Below are positions 26,088 to 38,130 of a stretch of 64,000 nucleotides of DNA, one piece after another (position 1 is the first letter of the stretch; each line of letters begins with the position of its first letter). Source of the stretch: Phoronis australis (lineage: Eukaryota > Phoronida > Phoronidae); NCBI GenBank assembly GCA_002633005.1, contig NMRA01000837.1:18216-82215 (forward strand), in the 5' to 3' direction. Under the pieces are notes generated by a model. It did no database searches. It had not been told where the DNA came from and saw only the letters and a list, made by a program, of their open reading frames with translations. Made by a program: the position numbers and the translations under genes.

Positions 26088-27364
26088 CTTAGTGGCCATT
26101 GTATTTTGAAGGAGATGGCGGCTACCTGATGAGTTTTCAGAAGCAAAGGCTATGCTCCCTTTTGACATTTTGTGTGTACTTTGAAAAGAATAAGACTAGA
26201 CCTGCCAATTTTTGAATGCCTAATACTGTGTTCCTTTGTGGCATTGCGTGTTTCTTTTTGAAAAATAATTCATTTTTGTCAATTCTGACTTGTAGCTACC
26301 CCTTGTGGTTGATATGTTGTCTCCCTGCACCTCACTGATGATGGAGCTCAGTGATAAGCAGCCCTAGAAACATACAGTTTGTGAAGTACTATGGACATAT
26401 AACAACCTTTTGCGTTGGTCTTGTTCTGGAAAGCATTCATTTGAAGAAACAAAATGATGTGAAAAATGATTTCCCCAAGTGAAGTGTGGAACAAAAACCA
26501 ATTGTATATAAATTTTTAATGGAAACATCAGGTGAACATTACAATGCATGCAAATCACTATCATCCACAGCACTACAGAGTTCTCAATAAATAAATAGCA
26601 AATAACACAGTGACTTAAAAACTACAGATTCAGAAAATGAACAATAACTGGTGGCTGCAGACACAAAGTTACGAGCCTCAGCTCATAGCTCACAACTGCG
26701 GTGGTTTTCATGAAAAGTGATTAAGACTTAACACAGGAATTTGGTCTTTCGCTCCACATCACTATTTCTATAAAATAATTAAAATTCACTTTTGCAAAAG
26801 AACAAAAATATGAGAACATGCAAATAACTAGTACTTATTGAAAAAAAATTGTACAAATATTTTCTAGCCATTGATGGACTTATAATTATATGGCTACACC
26901 TGTTTTTGGTAATTGTGGGAGCGCAAGACATAATTCTGTCTTAGGTCTTAAGTCACTTTCACAAAACAGAACCCTGGAGTACAATAAACCAATAAGATTT
27001 TTCTTTGTGAGGTGGAGAGGCAAAGGTCTCATTTCTTGGTTGTTGAATTTCTTTGTAAATCGCCCTACCACGTATGAGGTGAGCCAAACGCTTGGCCGAT
27101 TACCTTTGATAGACAATGAAAAATTTGATTATTGCACCACCACAAATATCTTTCTGGCTCATTGTAACTGTGTGTACTACATTTACACTGTTTATTATGA
27201 TCACAACTTACAAATTAATGAGCATTTTGTCTCACAGTGTGCAGGTAACAATGACGCGAGTTCAGTTTCACACGAGGCAGGCAGTTGAGCTTGTAACTCT
27301 TTTTTGCGGTGGCCCAAAATACAAGTTTGCTGTCAATATCAAACAGATCATTAATTCTACAGAC
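25695..27364. repeat. Copy 2 of the 1.6-kb tandem pair
   Basis: Matches 24066-25692. Differences include the (TAC) tract (9 units here against 6), a 5-bp gain near 25801 and roughly 25 extra bases near 26740. The shared 132-codon ORF (25218-25616 against 26890-27288) differs at about 12 bases, nearly all changing amino acids, so it shows no coding constraint. Confidence 0.9.
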
Positions 27365-29212
27365 AAAGACTATATCAAAACATGGCACCTTACACCTGTC
27401 AATCACTCACTAGCTGCACCTCCTTATAGCCTCCCCTTCATTTTTTGTCCCAGCAGGCCACGCAGAGGAAACACAATGAGTTGGGTCACTCAACTGACTT
27501 ACCATCTGATTGACACCGCACACCTATCAATGATTCAGTTGCTATATCTCACAAGTCCATCCTCCATCAAACTACTTGGACATTATTTTCCATAAAAAAC
27601 AATGGCAAACAACCAGCAGTTTATAGCAGTACAACAGAGGTGTGTTCCGTCGAGAAAGTTAGGCGAGGCCACAAAAAAAAACAAGTGAAAGCATAGACTA
27701 GATAAACAACTGCAATTGAGGTGACTGGCAACCGAGGATGGATAATTTTTCAACTTTGACAATATGTGTTCCTTAAAGATTTTTCACTAGCGGCATGCAC
27801 ACGAAAGCCCCCCATGATCGCTGCCTGATAATGCTTCATGTAAACCGTGTGCCATTGTAAAGTTGTTAGCAAGTAATAAGGTAAAATCTCACCAATCTCA
27901 GACAAAAATAATTGCCAAAATTGGCCGTTGTGAATGCCCACTACTTCTCAAAACATTGCCAGCTGGAAGCCATGGCACAAAATGTAAAAATAGAAACCAT
28001 AGATATTTTATAGAAAAATGAGAACTCAATCCACTTATCGAGCATACTGTGTCCTAAATTGGTGAGATTTTCCCATTTTATTATTTTGTGATTAAAAAAG
28101 CGGGTCCGCCAATTACATAGTTGCCAACAACTGAGAATGAAAAAATGTAGATCTGGATAGACAAAGGACATCCAGACAAAGCAGGGCATCTGGAAACTCT
28201 ATATGCCTAAATGCAAGGGTGAAATGTCCATCACAATACCCCAAGAATGCCACAACAGTGTTTTTAGCAGAACATGGAAAATAGGATTATGTGGCATGGG
28301 GAATCACAATACAATATGATAAGTCAGTGAGGGGAAATTGGTGTTGTGGTGGGACATGGGACAAACCTTGAAAAGTGGAACAGTCCCACTGAGAGCACAG
28401 ATGGCAAAAATGCAATCATGTTGCAGAAAGCTGCCATGAAAATTTTCATAATTAGTGCTCATGTTCATTCCACTAATAAACAAACAAGAGCAATGTAGAG
28501 CATTAATATGCACCAACCACACGCATCACAAATAGTAAAAGATATAAGGCACGCTCAGACACAATGACAATGTCCCATGAAAGCATGAAAGGAGTGCAAC
28601 AGAAGTTGGATCAATCCAACAGAAACTGTGCTATCTTCAGCATAAACACATATGCCAAATCTCATGAAGATCTATTGAATAACCTGGTAGATGTTGAAGA
28701 AAATGCAAAGAAAACTAAATTGCCACCACGAGATGCTACCATAGACCTGTCGAAAAACTAATTTCTATGCCATTAGATGGCGTTGTTGTTTGTTTGGAAG
28801 CTGGAAATCCAACCTGAGTACACATGTGACAGACATTTTGTCCCTTTCTAAGTGGCCGGTGTTACACGGGGCAAGAAGTCGCGAGTGAATCCACTCAGCA
28901 GCTTCACCAACGACCAACATTGTGGATGAGGCAATACACTGCACAGCCCAACAAAAAGTCACACAACTGGACCTAATGTTTGGTTAAATCACCAATTACT
29001 ATCCAGTCATCAACAGAAATACTAAACGCTACATCCATAAACAGCATTTGGCAAGGCATCAAGATACACTTTGGGTTCTAGTCGACCGGTGACCATTCTA
29101 TTAATTTCATCAACATTTCCAGCAACATGTAAGCTAGTTCATCCGCCAGGTTCCCTGCGTAAACTAGGTCATCGCTCATTGACCAATCGGAGCTTTACAC
29201 TCTGCGCGTCTA
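27365..29212. other. No recognisable gene
   Basis: AT-rich sequence with scattered ORFs under 80 codons on both strands. One at 28564-28761 (plus) has an Asn/Lys/Glu-rich composition that could be coding, but it has no splice context or recognised motif. Confidence 0.4.
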
Positions 29213-29813
29213 ATGGAAAGAAGTACAAGGAAGGTTCATACTGACTTTGCGACAATTAGTAGCCCAAACTTACCAAAAGTTCAAAGATATTCAGTTAAAA
29301 AAGAAAGACAGAACATCTCTGAATATCTCTTGCCAATATCAAGGTCATCACCTATAAGCAAGTCAAAGGAGTCAGTAAAAAATTACAGTTGTAGTACTAG
29401 TACGGTGTTCAACATTGACCATTTGGCAAGAATTTTTGTTTAAAACTGTACAGTACAACTCTTTTTGTTTAAGATTCTGTGGGCATTTTTGAAATGAACA
29501 GAGGGGACTAGCCCACTTATGTTCCCCTTGGGCCTTGGCTCCGCCAGCGGTGACAAACTTGTTTCACGCTGGCATTGCCATTCATCAAAAGATATTTTTA
29601 TTAAAAATTATTCATACTTTTCAGAATTATCATTTGGTTGTTTGGAAGGACTGGCCGCTGAGTGCGTCGTCATGGGAACCCGAGACAAATCTCACCAGTA
29701 ACCTTGTAGAATCTTACAACTGTCCAAGTGATGAAGATTTCTGCCATCAACAGGGATTGGAAGCTCTTTACCTCGGACTGCAAAAGTGGTTGTCATCTTC
29801 AGGTTTAGAGTAG
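29213..29813 (+). CDS. Candidate two-exon chromodomain protein
   Basis: Exon 1 is 29213-29437 (75 codons from ATG) and exon 2 is 29625-29813. Both are in phase 0 at the junction, the acceptor is a good tttcag, but the donor gtttaa is poor. The 137-residue product would start with a basic Ser/Lys-rich segment. A chromodomain straddles the junction: FNIDHLARIF in exon 1, then YHLVVWKDWP and SSWEPETNLT in exon 2. These match the family pattern of YxVxWKGxP and WEPxxNL. Chromodomains bind methylated histone tails and also occur at the ends of retrotransposon integrases. No integrase or SET domain follows before the stop. It could be an orphan gene, a pseudogene fragment or a captured domain. Confidence 0.5.
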
Positions 29814-30583
29814 ATTGCATTTGACACTAACATTGACTTAGACGTTTTCCGCAATATTTTTGGTGGTATAGAGAAGAAACCAGGTGCTGTCATAGGGTAC
29901 CTTCAATACTGGATTGGCAGAACTCTAGTTTCCTGATTTTGCTCTGCCCTGTTGTTCAGTGGTCACCAAGGAACTTTAAATGCAGTGTATATGGTGAGCT
30001 TGTTGAAATTCCACGAATACCTCAAGAAAAGGTCCTTCTTCATGCATGCACAGATGCCTTCAAGTTGTGAAATGTTTTAAAGTTGTCACTTAGTTTTGTT
30101 TAGATCTTTAGTATGATACTATTGTTTTGAGTATTGAATCAATGGTTAATTCTTTGTTCTAGAAGGATATTCCGAGCTATATTGTTTATATAGTACAAGC
30201 AATATAGAACCAAAATGCCTGCCTGCCTGCTCATAGTAAACCTCTAATACAGTCTCAGCCAACTAAACGATTTAAACATAACATCTGCAAATGGTATCTC
30301 AAATTTGTTTTCAGTCACAGTCCCATACAGTGTGTGCAAGGACTGGCACACTTCTGTAGGCAGATCTGTACTCTCAGTAAAATCACTTTTTAGAGCAAAA
30401 TTACAAGCTCACACTTGATATAAATGTTGATAGGCTTGGAGAAAGATTGTGACGGGAATGTCCAGTTGCAGCAAGGAAGTTAAAAAAGGCAAGAGGCAAC
30501 AAACTGTATGGTATATAGTTTGTAGCTCTTTTAAAAAAATCATTGACATTACATATCAATGGTTCTGATCTAGTCTGTTGCAG

Positions 30584-32090
30584 AGTTAAAGCAAATTAAT
30601 GAGCAACTGACAAGCGATGTTGTCTATGCAAAGGCAGACATATCTGAGTTAAAGGCAGATGTAAATAATCTTAATGCAAACATAAATGAGCTCAGGCAGG
30701 TGTGAGATGCCCAAAATGAATCCATCGTCTTGCTGGCTGAAAACAATGCAAACTAACTTCAGACTAATGTTCAATATTCCAAGTAGAGTGTGTATTGACA
30801 GTGTGTGTAGTAAAAAATTTGGATTTTTCTACATGCAGTAGAACGTATCAGTTAAAATACACTAAAGATTAAGTTAAATCTAGGGCCGAGTGTGCTTTGT
30901 GTTTTTTATGGGCACCATCTGAAACTGGATAGTTTGTGTCAGCTTGATTCAGTGGGTGCTAAACATGATGTTAGTGGTAAAAGTAAGATTGCGGAATCAG
31001 ATGAAGATACATTGAAACAGATTCTTTACCTTTTAGGTTTTATGTTTCTGATAGCTTTTATCATGAATTATCAGTCACTTGTAATGGTCTGCCAAAGAAT
31101 ATCTCATAAAGCAGTCAATACGTGTTGACACGAATACAATTTGTTGTGTAGAGCAGACACCGGGACCATTACAGGGTGCAGAAATTGACATAAAGCAGGA
31201 ACTTGCATTCTGTATAAAATCTTTAATGCCTCGACATCCAGAGTTGTCTGAAACCAATGAAAAGCCGTCCTTTTCTATGAAATTCTGTGGTGACGGCACT
31301 TATAGAAGAAACCATGGGATGTATGTGGTGAGCTTTTCACTAGTAAGTTTCGAATGAACTCGAATGATCACCAAGCTGTTGCAGATGTTAAAGCCCATGG
31401 AAGCTATGATATGCACAGGTTGGCATTCTGTAATTTATGGCATGCAATAAACTTACTATACTCTAAAGGTTGTGTTTGTGTTGACAATGTAGACTAGGAT
31501 TTAAAAGTTTTTCTTGCTATACTGACTACAAGTTTCTGTTGATGATATTAGGTTTGTCAGAAGCGACCTCAAATCATGCTTGTTTATATTGCAAGATTCA
31601 TAAGAACAATAGGGATGATATTTCTACGCCATGACACTTTTATGAGCAACCATCCTTGATCTGAGATGTAAAAGATTTAAAAACATGCTCAGAGAATAAA
31701 ACGTTCACTTGCAAAGCATCCAACCTTGGTAGATATACCATAATTGAATTGTATTGGAATTGATAAGCTCTATTTAATGTCTCGGATAAGTGACAGGCTT
31801 TTAGAAAATTTGATCATCGATACAACTGATCTTCATGCGAAAGTAAAAATTGGTGCTATCAGGAGATCGTTAGGAAGTCAGACTCATTTAGACACCATTG
31901 TCAAGGCAATTAGGGCATGTGGTGGTAGTTTTAAGGTGTGAGAAACCACTGACCGTAATGATAAAGGAACAGGGACTATCGAGTTTAGTAGTCATTGGGA
32001 GAAGATAAAAAGATTAGTTATTGAAAAAACTCCCCGAAGGGCAGCACCAAAGAAAAGTATTACAACAAGATACAGAAAGTTCGGTCATTG
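30584..32090 (+). pseudogene. Decayed copy of an unassigned invertebrate multi-copy protein family
   Basis: Pieces in different frames line up in order as one broken protein. 30584-30699 is a coiled coil after a cag acceptor (ELKQINEQLTSDV, then ELKADVNNLNANINELRQ). Near 31007-31140 come LKQILYLL, FYHELS and LIKQSIRVDTN. At 31143-31340: PGPLQGAEIDIKQELAFCIK and then KFCGDGTYRRNHGMYVVSF. At 31524-31634: [20 protein letters not shown] and LYCKIHKNN. At 31744-32090: GIDKLYLMSRISDRLL, then KAIRACGGSF and RNDKGTGTIEF. The order resembles large uncharacterised proteins I recall from lancelet, coral and sponge genomes. At least three frameshifts and two nonsense codons (31494 and just after 31938) make it a pseudogene. 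Function unknown; transposon origin possible. Confidence 0.6.
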
Positions 32091-34060
32091 AGCTTTGAAG
32101 GCAGTTGTTGTATGATGCACTGACGTACCCTGATGAGAGCCCTGATGTGGTGGCTCAGGCCAGCTTGTTTAATTTGTGCCACAGATGGTTGTTTCTTATT
32201 CTTTAATTGAAAGGTAAGCATACAAGTTACGAAAGAAAGAGCATTACTCTATATGCATATCTTGACATACCACCTTCTAGGCTTGCCTAGTAGTTTCACT
32301 CTGATATAAGACAGTTTAGTGATCAGGGCATTTGCTGATGTTTTGATAACATATTTTGATTCAAAACAGATTAATACTGTAATAAATAAGAATTGAAAGT
32401 AAGTACAACCTTTCCTTCAAACAATACCCAAAACAATATCTTCTGCCTCATAAATGGCAGCAACAATGCCTTTGAAAATAATTACAATCTGCCTTTGTTT
32501 TAATTATGTCAAGGCAGTGGGCAATTATTATGCAGAAGATAATTCTCATAACCAAGCCTCAAATGTCTAAACCGATTAGTGCCATCTTGAGGCTTGGGGG
32601 CGAGGCTGAGCGGCACTCAGTGAAAAGGTTTTATTTCAGGGAATGTGATCAAGGGGAACCGCAATGCTAATGCAAGCTTTGTAGTAAAAGAGACAGGTGC
32701 CACTCCGAAACGCTGGCAACAGGGAGGGAGGATGACGATTGCATGAAGCTACCAGAGTTGCCGCCCTCTCCACTAATGAGATGGAGACAATTTCGTAAAA
32801 AGTTGTTAGTTATTAGTTTTCAAGTAGATACTTGATCTTAGTTTTTTTACTTACTCATTTTTTTGTAAATATTTTACCTTAGCATATTTCATATTCATAG
32901 AAGTATTAATTAAAGAAGAGCTTATTCTTCTTGCAAGTCACAACTGCACATGCAGGATTAAAATGACCAACAAAGCTCACAGTTAGGAGTTAAGAACTTG
33001 AAGCAATGAAAAAAAACAAACATGTTGTTTCATTATACCCACAAACAGTAATATTCCTGTTGAGCCTGTGAAGGGGACATTAATGATCCATTACTGGCCC
33101 AGTACTGGCCCACCGCTGTACTTTCACCATCGCTGTTTTGTGGCGTTTTATCACATATTGATGTCGTGGCTCGAAATTTTATTGTTGATTGACGAGTGGC
33201 TCACCCCGATTCTTGTCTTAGGCCTACTTCTTTGCCGAACACGTTTGGCACAACGGCAAGTGAGCAATGCCGGGCGGTCGAGATAAAAAAGCTAGCCGCA
33301 GAACCATACGCTGAAAATGTCATTGAGTCACGGAGTGTCGACATCCCAAACACAAAAAACATCTGAGTTAAGTTTATCAAACTTTTATTACAACTAATTT
33401 TAAAACTGCTCTCTGACTATGAACTTGGCAGCTGGTACGAGACTGTAACCATAAATTTGATGTCTGCTGTGACCTCTGCAACAAGTGAAGCTTGCACGCG
33501 CGCACTTTAGCAAGGTCACGTGTTGAAATATTTGCAATCCAAGTAGAGGCTGCGTGGTCTCTGGTCGTCTGCGCTGCGCAGGGCAAAGTAACAAGACCGC
33601 AGGACGGCACGGGGCTATTACTCAGCAATTCTGTAAATTTAATAGAGTAAATAACTAATCTGAGGGCAAGAGAACCTTTGTTGGGATCATCCGCTGTTAT
33701 GACATTTTCCCCGTCATGTGGCGACGTGACGATAACGCTCTTTGAAAAGTGCTACGCGTTCCGAGTGCGTGTGTGGTGTGGGGACTTAGATCACGAGGTA
33801 AGATTAACCGCCCAGGGCGGTTGCCTGTCGTAATAAGCGCCCATGTTCGGTTAACCGCCCACCCTGGATTTCTTGAAATTTCACGTTTAAGCGCCCATGT
33901 CTGGTTAACCGCCCACCCCCGATTTTTTGGGTTTGCCAATTTAACCGCCCAGGGTGTTAACCCGAACGTTTACGGTACATATTGTTCCTGTTGCGCTCAA
34001 CCATCATACCAAAGTTTCCCCAGGAATATACCAAGCAGTGAATAAGATCTTGCTAACTTC
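32091..34060. other. No intact gene; local GC-rich repeat block
   Basis: 32091-33650 holds only short ORFs. Around 33470-33960 the sequence becomes markedly richer in CpG and GC, including the CCGCCC repeat block listed separately. Nothing coding can be supported. Confidence 0.4.
33803..33958. repeat. CCGCCC repeat block with perfect hairpin
   Basis: It starts with a perfect hairpin, aaccgccc-a-gggcggtt. Two tandem units of about 54 bp follow, each 'taagcgcccatg' plus 'ggttaaccgcccaccc', and then 'ttaaccgcccaggg'. Related words (taagcgccctaggcggtt) recur at 60090-60110, so this is a dispersed family. Confidence 0.7.
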
Positions 34061-34069
34061 TCATTTCAG

Positions 34070-34374
34070 GTTAACTATAAACCGGTGAAGGACATTGACT
34101 TCCGCTCTGCGAAGCAACTGAAGTGAACCTGATGGTGCATTTGGGTGTCTACTGCCAACTCCAAAATGAAGAAATGTCCCCAAGTGGAGGATCCTTCCAG
34201 CAAAGAGCTAACAAGAAAGACTGTGGGAAGAAACCAGTTGTGTTGGCTGTTGTCCCTGGATTTTCAGATGATTTTCGGCCTATATCGTTGAGCAAGAAAT
34301 ACCCAAAAGTGTTGTCAGAGCTCTACAACGAGACACTAGCTTCAGCTCAGCAATCAACGGTTCTTGATCAGTGA
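34070..34374 (+). CDS. Unidentified short ORF region
   Basis: After an acceptor-like 'catttcag' ending at 34069 the plus strand is open in one frame from about 34123 to 34374. Its C-terminal half has coding-like composition (VVLAVVPGFSDDF, then SKKYPKVLSELYNETLASAQ). No domain is recognised and no upstream exon can be paired with it. It could be an exon of one of the nearby repeat families. Confidence 0.25.
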
Positions 34375-34939
34375 GACATTGTCTTCAAGAGAATAATTTC
34401 TTACTATCCTGCAGCTCTAGCTTGACAGTGCACATGTACTTTTACCACCTCTTTTTCGAACCATTCATTAAAGTGGGGTTCCCTTTCTTTTCATGAATGT
34501 TTGCATCATTGATTTTAAGTTTGCTCAACTGCTTCCCAAAACTTCCATTTTTTTCATAATTTCACAACTCCTGAACATTGACCAATGCTTAACATTCCCT
34601 TTCAAAACGTTGCCCTACCAAACAGTGATGTGACCTTGTGACTTCATGAGTGTAAGTTGCCGTACACTGCTGCACTTGCACAAGGTCATCAGCACCAGCA
34701 GTTCTAAAATCACAGCAACAAAACAGCGATCGTTTACATTTTATAAATTCGCCTAAAGCCCAAATTTTTTTACTTTTAAATTTGAGTGTAATACACATAA
34801 AATAAGCAGAACATAGTAGACAGAAATCCAAGATCATCTTTAAAACCCACGAAGGTTGAAGGGATAATTGGAGTGCCTTCCTTTGCAAGATGACATCGTT
34901 TTCTGAAGACAGGATGATTCATTAGTGAGTGATAAAATG

Positions 34940-36690
34940 TATTCAATCCACTAATTTATGATTTATTTAGGCCAACTATGGATCCGAACATCAGCTTAAA
35001 GACGTTTACTTTAGGACAAGGTGAAGAGATTTTCGAGGAAAGCATGCAATGTGTAGACCTGCCAGATGATGTCATGGCTGACTGGAACTACTCGCTGCAA
35101 TCATTTGAGTTCCAGCACGTCATGTAGACGCCAGAGGCTACGGTCAGCACTGGAGATGATAGTTGTTCAATAACTGCTAGAAAGACTGATTCAGCATTAA
35201 TTATCATTTGAGCTGGAAGTTTTCAGCAGACTTTTTCTGATGATAGAAATAAATTGGTAAAGCCCCAAATAACAATTTTTCAGAGGGTGATCAACAATCA
35301 GACTTCGACATTTTTCTATTTTGTGAAGTTCAATTTATTTTTGAGATTCATAGAATCCTTCATATGAAAACCTAGGTTTAGAATTCAAAATAATGTTTTT
35401 GTCCTAAGAGCTTAAGGACTTACACACGAATTTGAGAGAAATGTGCAAATTTGTGTCGTTTTTAAAAACCTCTGGATCTGTCTATGAAAACAATTGACTG
35501 ATTTTTTTTTGTGAAAACAAATGTTCTGAGAGTGTTGAATGTCCGTGATATACAGTGATAGTAAATACAAACACTACAAAATGTTGTAACTTTGACGAAA
35601 CAGAGAAAGTTGATTTCAAGAACTATCTGTTTATTCTTTGAATATACATTTTCTGATTTCCTAAATCCCAGAAAGTTTGTTTTGATTCACAGTAATGGTT
35701 GAAGTTACTTTTAAAAAATCAACCTACTATAACAAAGGTAGGAAGTGACCTTAAACTACCATTTCTAGACCTAAGCGTAGTTATCAGTTCTAACATAAAA
35801 GTCACTCTCCTGTCAACTGCTGGTTTACAAGTGATTTGTAGATGCATCTGACACTTTTGTTTCATATTAGGACTGCTATGCTCACCGTCAAGCATGTCAG
35901 TGGCTAGGCATGAGACAGCAAAGTGTGCACTTCTTAGGTCATGGCGTGCATGCATCACAGTACGTCTAGATGCATCAGTACAACAAGATTGTGCAGTCTC
36001 CTGAAGTATTGTCAAAACGTCTTGCAGTACTAGAAGGCAAGGAGCCACCAAAAATCACAATTCGTGATCCACAGTTACAGAAAGTGATAATTGTCGGATT
36101 TTGAGAATGTTGTCATCTCTCAAAATTTGGTTTATGACTTGTTAGAGGGTGAGCTGAAGCCAGCGCCATCTGTGGCACCCTTTCTGTCTCACCAAAAGGT
36201 GATGGAAAATGTTAATGCTTCTTCCTCACCAGAATCAGCTACAAAATACATGATGTTTAAAATTTTGACCCCCCAAAATTCTCATAACAGGAATGTTAAT
36301 GGAGTACCATATACTAAAACTGATACAAAAGGAAAACTAGATAAGGACAAAGTTAAATTTATTTTGGACAATGTGATAACTCTGTCAGAGTGCTCAAGGG
36401 CCCTAAACTTCCCAGAGCAGAAGACTTCAACATCCAAATTGGTACATTGGACAGTGGCATCAGAAAAATTGTTTTATAAGTTGTCAGAAAGAGTGGTTCT
36501 CCCGAACATACCTATTTCAGGCGACTAAATGCTCGAGACAAACATTCAGTCCTACACTCCACACAACTATTTTTGAAAAGTAGTAAAGTCTCAGAGAATA
36601 TGTTCACGATTTGTGATAAATCATGCAAATTAAAAACTCATTGCTATATATATGTGATATTACCTGATTAAGAGTAGTTTGCATGTGTTA
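34940..36690 (+). mobile_element. Repeat family R, copy R1 (coiled-coil/BEN-like ORF family)
   Basis: The 5' part (shared with 41550-41720 and 42170-42660) carries a 49-codon ORF, 34978-35127, starting MDPNISLKTF and containing EEIFEESMQCVDLPDD. The 3' part (shared with 40440-40971, 42690-43540 and 46785-47120) carries the BEN-like ORF at about 36091-36528. Copies differ by internal deletions and frameshifts. No terminal repeats were found, so 'mobile element' is an inference from copy number; a cluster of decaying tandem genes is the alternative. Confidence 0.6.
36091..36528 (+). pseudogene. BEN-domain-like ORF in repeat R1
   Basis: Open for 145 codons, but with no ATG at its 5' end (first codon TTG), so it is a fragment. 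The C-terminal half reads YMMFKILTPQNSHN, then TKGKLDKDKVKFILDNV, RALNFPEQKTSTSKLV and LFYKLSERV. The spacing of a hydrophobic start, a basic LDxxKVxxI helix and a final basic helix fits BEN domains (DNA/chromatin-binding modules). The other copies keep the same frame open. Assignment by eye only. Confidence 0.45.
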
Positions 36691-36699
36691 CTGTCATAA

Positions 36700-38130
36700 A
36701 ATGGCTTAACAGTGATTCACATCAAAAATGCTTCTTGGCTAGCTCAGCACAAGCAAACTGTGTTTTGCTGCAGGCAGCTTATATGCTGATTAATGCGTTT
36801 TACCCATGCTTGTCTTCAAAATGTGTAAATGTTTACACATTTTGCAAGTTGATGGCAAAAAACTAAACTCGACATTTGAGTGGCATCTAGATTTATTGAA
36901 ATTTGTCTATATGTGTACAAGATAAAGTGAATCACTTTTTATTGCATAATATATGTACCTATTATGATTTACATCTTGTGTTCTTTTAAAGTTACTATAA
37001 TGGCCAAATTTTGAAAATTGTATTTCAGAAATAGCTGATCGGATTCAACCGAAACTTTCAGGTATTGTTATTCATGCACAACTCTCAAATATGCTTAGAA
37101 ATCAGCATACAATGAAAATAAAGCAATGAGAAAAAAATACAACAAAAGTTATGAGAATTTAGTTCAACCAAAATTCAGTCATTGCATTAATACTAGTATT
37201 TTGCTATGAATGTATCTACTTTTTACTACATTTTTACTAAAGTGCTTGGACACGTGACCCTACTCTGATGAGCACTGATTTCTGGTCTTGCAAAGAAGGG
37301 GACCAGGTGTTTCATTAGCTCTTGAGACTATGCTCGGCCCATTAAATGACACGCTATGAGTAGCTAACTTGTGTTGGTCACTGTAAGTATACAATAACTG
37401 TTGTAAGAGGCCATAATGTATGACATATGTAATGTAATGTAATGTAATGTAATGTAATGTAATGTAAAACTAAATCAGTTGAGTACTTTATCATTTTTTT
37501 CATAATGTTGATAAAAGTTGGTTACTTTTCAGGCAAAAAGTGGTGTCAAAGAGGTTCACCATCCTTGGCCCTTTTGTACTTACAACCAAATGGGCAGTAC
37601 ACCTTTATCAGAGTTTTCTCAAAAAAACATTTACTTGTTTACTTTTCATCAAATATAAAATCTTGATCAATCAGGACTGGACCAGGTGTTTCATTAGCTC
37701 GAGACTATGCTCAGCCCATTAAATGACACGCTACGAGTAGCTAACTTGTGTTAGTCACTATAAGTATACAATTATAACTGTTGTGAGAGGCCATAATGTA
37801 TGACATATGTAATGTAATGTAAACTAAATCAGTTGAGAACTTCCTCATATTTAATTTTATGTTGTTGATAAAGTTTGCTATTTCCAGACAAAAAAGTGGT
37901 GTCAAAGAGGTTCACCACCCTAGGCCCTTTTGTATTTACAACCAAATGGGCAGTACACCTTTTTCAGTGAGTTTTCTCAAAAAAACATTTACTAAGATCT
38001 TGATCCATATGGGCAATTTACAAATTTATATGAAAAGGTTCTTACCACATCTAATTTTTAGTCAATTGTGTAACTTAAAAGAAATATCTTTGCTTGTGTT
38101 TTGTTTGTGGTTCTTTTTGTTACAGGCCCA
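36700..38130 (+). repeat. 3'-flank repeat of family R, with internal duplication
   Basis: 36700-37110 matches 47130-47530 ('cttaacagtgattcacatc' and 'ctggtcttgcaaag'-like words). A segment around 37500-37620 recurs at 37850-37990 and again at 47540-47650 ('gtcaaagaggttcaccatcc'). 'tgttacaggcccacctcact' at about 38120 recurs at about 47796. It is non-coding as far as I can see. Confidence 0.65.
37426..37466. repeat. (AATGT)n microsatellite
   Basis: About eight perfect pentanucleotide units. The paralogous site near 37800 has only about two, showing expansion in this copy. Confidence 0.85.

Noticed and set aside
27116-27595. 159-codon ORF on the plus strand
   Set aside because: It runs across the repeat boundary in another frame, has low-complexity hydrophobic composition and no recognisable domain.
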